From: Streptomyces piniterrae
GTDB taxonomy: Bacteria > Actinomycetota > Actinomycetes > Streptomycetales > Streptomycetaceae
Assembly: GCF_005048155.1 (NCBI RefSeq)
Contig: NZ_SUMB01000003.1
Coordinates: 620,001-684,000 of the forward strand
Direction of reading: 5' to 3'
Length of the DNA: 64,000 nt
Shown: positions 7,919 through 14,245 of the stretch, one piece after another
How positions within the stretch are numbered: position 1 is the stretch's first letter
How the letters are laid out: the number at the start of each line of letters is the position of its first letter
Made by a program: the position numbers and the translations under genes
Notes under the pieces: generated by a model
What the model saw: only the letters and a program-made list of their open reading frames with translations
Told to the model about the DNA's origin: nothing
Database searches by the model: none

Positions 7919-8967
7919 GCGGGGTGCTCCGCCCTGGCGGGCGTGGGCGGGGCCGTCGATCCCCTGATCTCCAGTGCCGGTGCGACGAGTTGGCGCTCCC
8001 CCGGTGCCTCCGGGCGCTCCATCCGGTCCAGCAGGCAGCGTGCGGCCCGTCGGCCGACCTCGTGGCTGGCGTTGTTCACCGAGTTCAGCCAGAGGTGCCG
8101 GATGCGGGAGAGGTAGGTGTTGTCGTAGCCGACGAGGGAGAGATCGGCGGGCACGGCCAGGCCCAGCTCTTCGGCGGCCGACAGTGCGCCGATGCACGAG
8201 ATGTCGTTGAACGCGAAGACGGCGGTGGGGCGTTCGGCTCCGCGGGCCGGGTTGAGCAGGCGGACGGCGGCACGGTAGCCGCCCTCCTCCGTCCCGTCGC
8301 CGAGCTCCACGACACCGCCCTCCGCCGGCCCGTGGGCGCGTATCGCCGCCTCGAAGCCGCGCCGGCGCAGCTCGCCCACCAGGCCCTGCCCGGCGATATG
8401 GGCGATCCGGCGGTGGCCGAGGCCGATGAGGTGCTCGGTGGCCAGCCGGGCGCCGCGCTCGTCGTCGTTGGCGACGATGTCGACCCGCGGCAGCCGGGGT
8501 TCATGGTTGCCGGCGATCACGGTCGGCAGCCGCTCGGCGACCTCGGCCAGTCCGGCGGTGTCCGGCAGTGTGCCGACGACGACGATGCCGTCGACCCGCA
8601 GCTCCTGGAACGTACGGGCGAAGTCCTGCCCGGCCCGCCGGTCGAGCCGCCCGTCGGCCATCAGCATCCGGAGACCGTGCGCGTGCAGCAGGGAGTTCAG
8701 GCCGTCGAGGACCTCGACGAACCAGGGGTTGCGCATGTCGTTCAACAGCACACCGACGGTGTGCGTACGGCGCGCCACCAGGCTGCGGGCCGCGGCGTTC
8801 GGCCGGTAGCCCAGCTCCTCGATCGCCTCCAGCACGGCCTGCCGCTTGGCGTCGCTGACCCGCGGCGAGCCCTGGAGCACCAGCGAGACCAGCGATTTGG
8901 AGACGCCCGCGCGCTCGGCGACACCGCGGATCGTCGGGGGCCGCACCGGCTCATTGGACCGTTCCAT
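7915..8967 (-). CDS. LacI-family transcriptional regulator
   Basis: A 350-residue repressor. The N-terminal HTH is TIRGVAERAGVSKSLVSLVLQG, followed by the hinge ELGYRPNAAARSLVARRTHTVGVLL and a periplasmic-binding-protein-like effector domain ending in ERQLVAPALEIRGSTAPP. The ATG at 8967 is chosen because GGAAGGA precedes it; an ATG 18 bases upstream has no ribosome site. Codons 1-5 (MERSN) lie inside a copy of TTGGACCGTTCCA, and a second copy stands before the divergent dehydrogenase gene. It therefore very likely represses itself and the dehydrogenase-permease operon. The effector is probably an inositol-like or other polyol/sugar, inferred from the neighbours. Confidence 0.93.
   Translation of the reverse strand: MERSNEPVRPPTIRGVAERAGVSKSLVSLVLQGSPRVSDAKRQAVLEAIEELGYRPNAAARSLVARRTHTVGVLLNDMRNPWFVEVLDGLNSLLHAHGLRMLMADGRLDRRAGQDFARTFQELRVDGIVVVGTLPDTAGLAEVAERLPTVIAGNHEPRLPRVDIVANDDERGARLATEHLIGLGHRRIAHIAGQGLVGELRRRGFEAAIRAHGPAEGGVVELGDGTEEGGYRAAVRLLNPARGAERPTAVFAFNDISCIGALSAAEELGLAVPADLSLVGYDNTYLSRIRHLWLNSVNNASHEVGRRAARCLLDRMERPEAPGERQLVAPALEIRGSTAPPTPARAEHPA
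8954..8967. promoter_or_regulatory. LacI-type operator inside the regulator's own start
   Basis: TTGGACCGTTCCA with inverted arms TGGA/TCCA and a central CG step, the pattern bound by LacI-family hinge helices. It overlaps codons 1-5 of the regulator gene. The identical 13-mer recurs at 9091-9103. Confidence 0.6.
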
Positions 8968-9090
8968 GAACGGAAATCCTTCCATCGGCGCGGGTGGGCG
9001 TCAATGCCTACCCGGGCCGGCACCCGCGCAGCTGCGCACAAGGGTTGACATGCCGACATCAGGACATGCAGGGTGCCCGGGAAGACATCG

Positions 9091-9104
9091 TTGGACCGTT
9101 CCAA
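9091..9104. promoter_or_regulatory. LacI-type operator upstream of dehydrogenase-permease operon
   Basis: TTGGACCGTTCCAA has arms TTGGA/TCCAA around a central CG, 46 bp before the start codon of the divergent dehydrogenase. It is the better-conserved partner of the copy at 8954-8967. The pair probably binds the adjacent LacI-family protein. Confidence 0.65.
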
Positions 9105-9149
9105 TTGCGTCGTCGACCCGCTCCATCTCCTCCCCTGGAAGGACCGAGC

Positions 9150-10172
9150 ATGAAGATCGGCCTGATCGGCACCGGGCGCATCGGCGCGTTCCACGCCGAA
9201 ACCCTCCGGAGCGTCCCCGCCGTCACGGACATCGTGGTCGCGGACGTGGACACCGCGCGCGCCGCCGCTCTGGCGGACACCCTCGGCGTGCGGGCCGCCG
9301 CCGGCATCGAGGAGATGTACGCGGACGGCCTGGACGGTGTGGTGATCACAGCCGCCACCAGCGCCCACGCCAGCCTGATCCACCAGGCGCTGGACGCCGG
9401 GGTCCCGGTGTTCTGCGAGAAGCCCGTCGCGCTGGACGTCGCGGGCACCATCGGCGTCGTGCAGCGTGCGGAGGCCGGCACGGTGCCCGTACAGATCGGC
9501 TTCCAGCGGCGCTTCGACGCCGGGTACCGGGCGGCCCGCGAGGCGCTGCGCTCCGGCGAACTGGGCTGGCTGCACACCCTGCGCGCCTGCACCAGCGACC
9601 GGACGCCGCCGCCGGCCGCCTTCATCCCCACCTCCGGAGGACTGTTCCGGGACTGCAGCATCCACGACTTCGACATCCTGCGCTGGCTCACCGGCCGTGA
9701 GGTGGTCTCGGTCTACGCCCAGGGCGCCAACCGCGGCGCGCCGTTCTTCAGCGACGGGGGCGATGTCGACACCTGCGCGGCGCTGCTGCGGTTCGACGAC
9801 GACACCCTGGCCACCGTCACCGCGACCCGCTACAACGGCGCGGGCCACGATGTCCGGCTGGAGGTCTGCGGCTCCGAGGGTGCCCGTTTCGTCGGCCTCG
9901 ACGACCGCGCGCCGCTGCCGTCGGCGGAGCCGAAGCTGTCGTGGCAGCGGTCGGCCGCCCCGTACGCCACGTTCATGGAGCGCTTCCATGACGCCTACGT
10001 CACCGAGCTGGGCGTCTTCGCCGAGGTCGCCGCGGGCCGTACGCCGAGCCCGTGCCCGCCCGCCGAGGCGCTGGAGGCGCTGTACGTCGCCGAGGCGTGC
10101 GAGCGCTCACGGCGGACCGGCCTGCCCGTTGCCGTCGCGGACGTCCGCGTCGCGCACGGCCCCGGCGCGTGA
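9150..10172 (+). CDS. Gfo/Idh/MocA oxidoreductase, inositol 2-dehydrogenase-like
   Basis: A 340-residue NAD(P)-dependent sugar/polyol dehydrogenase. It has GTGRIGAFHAETL at the N-terminus (residues 7-19), FCEKPVALD near 92, the substrate region QRRFDAGYRAAREAL, and CSIHDFDILRWLTGREV with the Asp/His catalytic pair. It resembles inositol dehydrogenases but is diverged from the iolG at 3931, so it may act on scyllo-inositol or another polyol. The ATG at 9150 follows GGAAGGA. It is predicted to be controlled by the divergent LacI protein and is translationally coupled to the permease gene by a GTGA overlap. Confidence 0.87.
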   Translation: MKIGLIGTGRIGAFHAETLRSVPAVTDIVVADVDTARAAALADTLGVRAAAGIEEMYADGLDGVVITAATSAHASLIHQALDAGVPVFCEKPVALDVAGTIGVVQRAEAGTVPVQIGFQRRFDAGYRAAREALRSGELGWLHTLRACTSDRTPPPAAFIPTSGGLFRDCSIHDFDILRWLTGREVVSVYAQGANRGAPFFSDGGDVDTCAALLRFDDDTLATVTATRYNGAGHDVRLEVCGSEGARFVGLDDRAPLPSAEPKLSWQRSAAPYATFMERFHDAYVTELGVFAEVAAGRTPSPCPPAEALEALYVAEACERSRRTGLPVAVADVRVAHGPGA

Positions 10173-10957
10173 CCGACCTCGGCCTCATACCGCTGGGCAC
10201 GCTGGTGCTGGCCGCGCTGCTGGTGGGGGTCTCGAAGACCGCCGTCAGCGGCGTCGGCGCGCTGAGCGTCGCCCTGTTCGCCGCCGTGCTGCCCGCCAGG
10301 GAGTCCACCGGTGCCCTGCTGCCGCTGCTTCTCGTCGGCGATGTGCTGGCCGTCCGCGCCTACCGTCGGCACACCGACTGGCCCGCACTGCTGCGGCTGT
10401 TGCCGTCGGTCGCGGCCGGCATCCTGCTCGGTGTCGTCTTCGTCGCCGCAACCGGTGACACCGTCATCCGCCGGACGATCGGCGCGCTGCTGCTGACGAT
10501 CGTGCTGCATCACCTGTGGCAACGGGCTCGCCGCCGCGGGGTGCCGGACGTGGCCTCCGCTCCACCGGCCCCGGGCCGCGACTCAGCCGCAGCCACCGGT
10601 CGTCAACCGCACGCCCGAGCCCTGTTCTTCGGCCTCGTCGCCGGATTCGCCACCATGGTCGCCAACGCCGGCGGCCCGGCGATGTCGCTCTACCTCCTTT
10701 CCTCCGGCTTCACCGTCCTCGGATTCCTGGGCACCGGGGCCTGGTTCTTCCTCCTCGTCAATCTCGTCAAGCTGCCGTTCAGCATCGCGCTGGGCCTGGT
10801 CACGGCCGATGCGCTCGCCCTGGACGCGGCGCTCGCGCTCGCCGTACTCGTCGGCGCGGTCATCGGCCGCGCCGGCGTACAGCGCATCGATCAGACCCTC
10901 TTCGAGCGCCTGGTGCTCCTCTTCACGGCGCTCTCCGGCCTCAACCTCCTCCGCTGA
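10169..10957 (+). CDS. TauE/SafE-family membrane permease
   Basis: A 262-residue integral membrane protein with about eight hydrophobic segments. KTAVSGVGALSVALFA near residue 19 and the repeated VANAGGPAMSLYLLSSGF about residue 165 are the two internal half-repeats of the TauE/SafE (DUF81) family, which exports or imports anions such as sulfite or organic acids. The start is the GTG at 10169, which overlaps the stop of the dehydrogenase gene, so the two are cotranslated. Its substrate is unknown; linkage to a polyol dehydrogenase suggests an organic acid. The convergent DedA reading frame runs antisense to its last 375 bp. Confidence 0.85.
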   Translation: MTDLGLIPLGTLVLAALLVGVSKTAVSGVGALSVALFAAVLPARESTGALLPLLLVGDVLAVRAYRRHTDWPALLRLLPSVAAGILLGVVFVAATGDTVIRRTIGALLLTIVLHHLWQRARRRGVPDVASAPPAPGRDSAAATGRQPHARALFFGLVAGFATMVANAGGPAMSLYLLSSGFTVLGFLGTGAWFFLLVNLVKLPFSIALGLVTADALALDAALALAVLVGAVIGRAGVQRIDQTLFERLVLLFTALSGLNLLR

Positions 10958-11644
10958 GCCCGGAAGACGGCCGGTGCGCGGTGACCGGCCCTGGTTGCTG
11001 CTCTTCGGCGCCCCCTCGCCCCCCTCCCCCTCGCCCTCCGTTTCTCCGTTACGGGTCCCGCCGCTCCCGCTCCCGCCTTCGCCGGGTGGCACGCGCGCCG
11101 AGCGCCGTCGCGCCGCCCACTGGATGGCGCTGCCGACCGCGGCGACCACGCAGGAGACGCCGATGCCGATACCGGCGGCGTAGAGGGGGTCGCCGGCGGC
11201 GGCGCTGCCCAGGTAGCCGAGGCCGACCGAGTACGTCGCCCACAACGCCTCGGCGGTGCCGGCGCCGATCGCGTAGTTGCGCAGGGGATAGCCCAGGACC
11301 CCGGACGCCAGCGCGCCGGCGATCCGTCCGCTGGGCAGGAACCGCACGCCGATCACGAACGGCAGGCCGTAGCGCTCGATGCGCTGCGAGGTCCATTCGA
11401 GCAGTGCGCGGCGGCGGGGGCGGCGCTGCATCCAGGACCGTACGGGTCCGCCGAACCGCCGGGCGACGAGGTACATCAGGAGGTCGCCCAGGAAGGCGCT
11501 GCCCGCGACCACCAGCAGGATCAGGGGGAGGATCGCGTCCCCCCGGGAAGCGAGTACGCCTGCGGTGACGAGCAGGCCGGAGTTGGGCACCAGCGGCGGC
11601 AGGGTGGTGAGCGCCAGCAGGCCGTAGAAGGCGAGTCCGTCCAT
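10583..11644 (-). CDS. DedA-family membrane protein; 3' end uncertain
   Basis: The N-terminal 190 residues form a DedA/SNARE-associated membrane protein: PLVPNSGLLVTAGVL, GSAFLGDLLMYLVARRFGG, RFLPSGRIAGALASGVLGYPLRNY and a final hydrophobic helix. DedA proteins act in membrane lipid (undecaprenyl-phosphate type) transport. The ATG at 11644 is clear. After about residue 195 the frame stays open for roughly 150 low-complexity, Glu/Arg-rich residues and ends only at 10583, antisense to the permease gene. A normal-length DedA would end near 11049, where another frame stops, so a frameshift in the C-rich run 11013-11040 is possible. Identity is firm; the C-terminus is not. Confidence 0.75.
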   Translation of the reverse strand: MDGLAFYGLLALTTLPPLVPNSGLLVTAGVLASRGDAILPLILLVVAGSAFLGDLLMYLVARRFGGPVRSWMQRRPRRRALLEWTSQRIERYGLPFVIGVRFLPSGRIAGALASGVLGYPLRNYAIGAGTAEALWATYSVGLGYLGSAAAGDPLYAAGIGIGVSCVVAAVGSAIQWAARRRSARVPPGEGGSGSGGTRNGETEGEGEGGEGAPKSSNQGRSPRTGRLPGSAEEVEAGERREEEHQALEEGLIDALYAGAADDRADEYGERERRVQGERIGRDQAQRDAERQLDEIDEEEEPGPGAQESEDGEAGGKEVERHRRAAGVGDHGGESGDEAEEQGSGVRLTTGGCG

Positions 11645-11765
11645 GCGGCCGCCTCCTCGGATCCGCCCCGAGCCCGTAACCCAAGGCTGACGCGCGGTGC
11701 GGCGCACGGCAACGCGTGCGGGCCCGGCACCGTGGGCGGCGGCACGGCGCACCACAACTGGATCG

Positions 11766-11782
11766 ATACCCCCTAGGGGTAT
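11766..11782. promoter_or_regulatory. CsoR-type copper operator upstream of copZ
   Basis: ATACCCC-CTA-GGGGTAT is a perfect 7-bp inverted repeat with a 3-bp centre, the TACCCC/GGGGTA pattern recognised by the copper sensor CsoR in Streptomyces. TATAGT (11782-11787) overlaps its right end as a -10 hexamer, so CsoR binding would block the promoter. The copZ start is 89 bp downstream. Confidence 0.75.
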
Positions 11783-11870
11783 ATAGTGGGCGCACGGAAC
11801 GCACCCCCGGCTCGCCGGGACGCCGACCCGCCGACACCATGGCCTCACCCGCACCACAAGGAGAATCCCC

Positions 11871-12155
11871 ATGACCGAGAACGGCTCCTGCTGCAACGCC
11901 GAAGGCTCCTGCCACTCCGGCGAGGCCGAAGTCCAGGCCGGCGAGGTGACCACGACGTACCGCGTCACCGGTATGACCTGCGGGCACTGCGAGAAGGCCG
12001 TCTCGTCCGAGATCTCGGAGATCGCCGGCGTCAGCTCGGTCCAGGCGACCGCGGCCACCGGACTGGTGACCGTCACCTCCACGGCGCCGCTCGACGACGA
12101 GGCCGTGCGCGCCGCCGTCGACGAGGCGGGTTACGAGCTCGTGGGGCCGGCCTGA
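11871..12155 (+). CDS. copZ: Copper chaperone CopZ, HMA domain
   Basis: A 94-residue cytosolic copper carrier. The HMA domain (about 25-94) has the metal-binding MTCGHCEKAV loop and the usual GVSSVQA...EAGYEL fold. It is preceded by a 25-residue extension rich in Cys and His (GSCCNAEGSCHSG) that could bind extra Cu(I). AAGGAG lies nine bases before the ATG. The CsoR-type operator upstream implies copper induction. Unusually, no CopA-type P1B ATPase follows; the next gene is convergent citrate synthase, more than 600 bp away. Confidence 0.93.
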   Translation: MTENGSCCNAEGSCHSGEAEVQAGEVTTTYRVTGMTCGHCEKAVSSEISEIAGVSSVQATAATGLVTVTSTAPLDDEAVRAAVDEAGYELVGPA

Positions 12156-12377
12156 CCGCGACGTCCGACTCCGCCGCGCAGGCGCAGGTCGAGCCCCTCG
12201 GCGGGATGGCCTGCGCTCGCGCATGGCGCGCGCCGGGAGGAAGCAGCCCGTGGACATGAGCGCCACGGTCGAGCGAGCGGCGGGCGGCCGTGCCACATCC
12301 GAGCGCACCCGGCCGTATCCGACCCGCGGCCCGAAATTTCACATAGCTGCCACATCTGACACAACACCCATACGCCA

Positions 12378-12403
12378 GGGCCTCGATCTCCAGATCGTGG
12401 CCC
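12378..12403 (+). terminator. Hairpin downstream of copZ
   Basis: GGGCC-T-CGATCT / AGATCG-T-GGCCC forms an 11-bp stem with one T-T mismatch and a CC loop, 223 bp after copZ. There is no T tract, as is common in high-GC actinobacteria. It may end the copZ transcript. The stretch 12156-12377 contains no convincing gene. Confidence 0.45.
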
Positions 12404-12451
12404 TTGACCGTATTCGACCCCATATGGCAAGAGACCCAGATCACACTCATC

Positions 12452-12475
12452 GGAACGTAACCATTGAGGGGGGTC
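12452..12475 (+). promoter_or_regulatory. ECF-sigma-like promoter in the copZ-gltA gap
   Basis: GGAAC (12452-12456) is followed after 16 bp by GTC (12473-12475), matching the GGAAC-N16-GTC form of extracytoplasmic-function sigma promoters of the SigE type. No protein gene lies downstream on this strand before the terminator at 12689-12737, so the product would be a non-coding RNA. Confidence 0.4.
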
Positions 12476-12482
12476 GTGAGTC

Positions 12483-12740
12483 TAACCGGGCAGTGCAGGC
12501 ACCCCGGCGGGGCTTGCACTGCACCAGCCGTGCCGATCTTGGGGGATCACGCTCGGCTACGCGTGGCCGGGGCGACGCGCCCGGGGAGCTTTGAGCGGCC
12601 CTCCCGAATGTGCGCGTCCCGGCAGATCGCGGTGCGACCCGAGACGCCCGGACGGATCCCGTGGGGGGAATCCGACCCGGGAAAAGGGAAGCGCCCCGCA
12701 CTCTGGACCCGTGGGGGGATCCGGAGGCGGGGCGCTTTCT
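12483..12740 (+). ncRNA. Candidate small RNA between copZ and citrate synthase
   Basis: I infer a transcript of about 250 nt running from an ECF-like promoter to the strong hairpin at 12689-12737. It would contain a stem GCAGTGCA/TGCACTGC (12490-12497 with 12515-12522) that encloses a C-rich/G-rich inner helix, plus two copies of CCCGTGGGGGGA (near 12658 and 12710). No reading frame with Streptomyces codon bias and a ribosome site is present. An alternative is that these structures simply belong to the 3' UTR of citrate synthase on the other strand. Confidence 0.35.
12689..12737. terminator. Strong bidirectional terminator after citrate synthase
   Basis: AAGCGCCCCGC (12689-12699) pairs perfectly with GCGGGGCGCTT (12727-12737). 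On the plus strand it is followed by TCTCTTGT; on the minus strand it is followed by CCCTTTTCCC. It lies 43 bp past the gltA stop and would also end any rightward transcript. Confidence 0.8.
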
Positions 12741-12779
12741 CTTGTCCGCTCGCTCGCGGCTACCGCAGGCGGACGCCGG

Positions 12780-14069
12780 TCAGCGCTGCTCCACCGGCAC
12801 GAAGTCGCGCTCGATGACGCCCGTGTAGATCTGCCGCGGACGGCCGATACGGGAGCCGGGCTCGGTGATCATCTCGTGCCACTGGGCGATCCAGCCGGGG
12901 AGCCGGCCGAGCGCGAAGAGCACGGTGAACATCTCGGTCGGGAAGCCCATGGCCCGGTAGATCAGGCCGGTGTAGAAGTCGACGTTCGGGTAGAGCTTGC
13001 GCGAGACGAAGTAGTCGTCGGACAGCGCGTGCTCCTCCAGCTTGAGGGCGATGTCCAGCAGCTCGTCGGACTTGCCGAGGGCCGAGAGGACGTCGTGCGC
13101 CGCCGCCTTGATGATCTTCGCCCGGGGGTCGAAGTTCTTGTAGACGCGGTGCCCGAAGCCCATGAGCTTCACGCCGTCTTCCTTGTTCTTCACCTTGCGG
13201 ATGAAGGAGTCGACGTCGCCGCCGTCGCGCTGGATGCCTTCCAGCATCTCCAGCACGGACTGGTTGGCGCCACCGTGCAGGGGGCCCCACAGGGCGTTGA
13301 TACCGGCGGAGATCGAGGCGAAGAGGTTCGCCTGCGAGGAGCCGACCAGACGCACGGTGGAGGTCGAGCAGTTCTGCTCGTGGTCCGCGTGCAGGATCAG
13401 CAGCTTGTCCAGGGCGCTGACCACGACCGGGTCGAGTTCGTACTCGGCGGCGGGCACGGAGAACGTCATCCGCAGGAAGTTCTCGACATAGCCGAGGTCG
13501 TTGCGCGGGTAGACGACCGGGTGGCCGACCGACTTCTTGTACGCGTACGCAGCGATCGTCGGAAGCTTGGCCAGCAGGCGGACCATCGAGATATGACGCT
13601 GCTGCTCGTCGAACGGGTTGTGGCTGTCCTGGTAGAAGGTCGACAGCGCGCTGACCACCGACGACAGCATCGCCATCGGGTGCGCGTCCCGGGGGAAGCC
13701 GTCGTAGAAGCGCTTGACGTCCTCGTGCAGCAGGGTGTGGTAGGTGATGTCCTGCTTGAAATTCGCCAGTTCGTCGACGGTCGGGAGCTCACCGTTGATC
13801 AGGAGGTACGCGGTCTCGACGAACGTGCTGCGCTCTGCGAGCTGCTCGATCGGGTACCCGCGGTAACGAAGAATCCCCTGTTCACCGTCGAGATAGGTGA
13901 TCGCGGATTTATATGCCGCGGTGTTGCCGTAACCGGAGTCCAGGGTCACCAGACCGGTCTGGGCGCGCAGCTTCGAGATGTCGAAGCCCTTGTCGCCGAC
14001 GGTGCTGTCGACGATCGGGTAGCTGTATTCGCCGTCCCCGTAACGCAGTACTACAGAGTTGTCGCTCAC
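12780..14069 (-). CDS. gltA: Citrate synthase (type II)
   Basis: Condenses oxaloacetate and acetyl-CoA at entry to the TCA cycle. The 429-residue protein starts MSDNSVVLRYGDGEYSYP and is full length for the family. Catalytic elements are HADHEQNCSTSTVR (His), LWGPLHGGANQSVLEML (His), GFGHRVYKNFDPRAK (His) and the C-terminal GRPRQIYTG. The GTG at 14069 is preferred over a GTG four codons upstream because GAGGG lies five bases before it and the product then begins as in other streptomycetes. It is monocistronic; a strong terminator follows. Confidence 0.97.
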   Translation of the reverse strand: MSDNSVVLRYGDGEYSYPIVDSTVGDKGFDISKLRAQTGLVTLDSGYGNTAAYKSAITYLDGEQGILRYRGYPIEQLAERSTFVETAYLLINGELPTVDELANFKQDITYHTLLHEDVKRFYDGFPRDAHPMAMLSSVVSALSTFYQDSHNPFDEQQRHISMVRLLAKLPTIAAYAYKKSVGHPVVYPRNDLGYVENFLRMTFSVPAAEYELDPVVVSALDKLLILHADHEQNCSTSTVRLVGSSQANLFASISAGINALWGPLHGGANQSVLEMLEGIQRDGGDVDSFIRKVKNKEDGVKLMGFGHRVYKNFDPRAKIIKAAAHDVLSALGKSDELLDIALKLEEHALSDDYFVSRKLYPNVDFYTGLIYRAMGFPTEMFTVLFALGRLPGWIAQWHEMITEPGSRIGRPRQIYTGVIERDFVPVEQR

Positions 14070-14178
14070 GTCATCCCTCACCGACGTTGTGCCTCTTCTT
14101 CGAGGTGCCCTGACTGCCTATACCTTCCCCCATTTGGACCTTGGATGTGCACTCGGGGTCGGCCATAGGGCCTCGTCG

Positions 14179-14193
14179 CGGCACTCAGTGCCG
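14179..14193. promoter_or_regulatory. Palindrome in the citrate synthase control region
   Basis: CGGCACT-C-AGTGCCG is a perfect 7-bp inverted repeat 110 bp upstream of the gltA start. GCACTC/GAGTGC half-sites recur just beside it (about 14151 and 14197), suggesting a protein-binding region. The regulator is unknown. Confidence 0.35.
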
Positions 14194-14245
14194 TACGAGT
14201 GCCCATCCTGCTCCCTTTCATCCCGATTGAGAAAGAGGCGGCACA

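Noticed and set aside
12483..12740. 6S or 6C RNA assignment for the candidate transcript
   Set aside because: The paired C-rich loops of 6C and the central bulge of 6S are not apparent.
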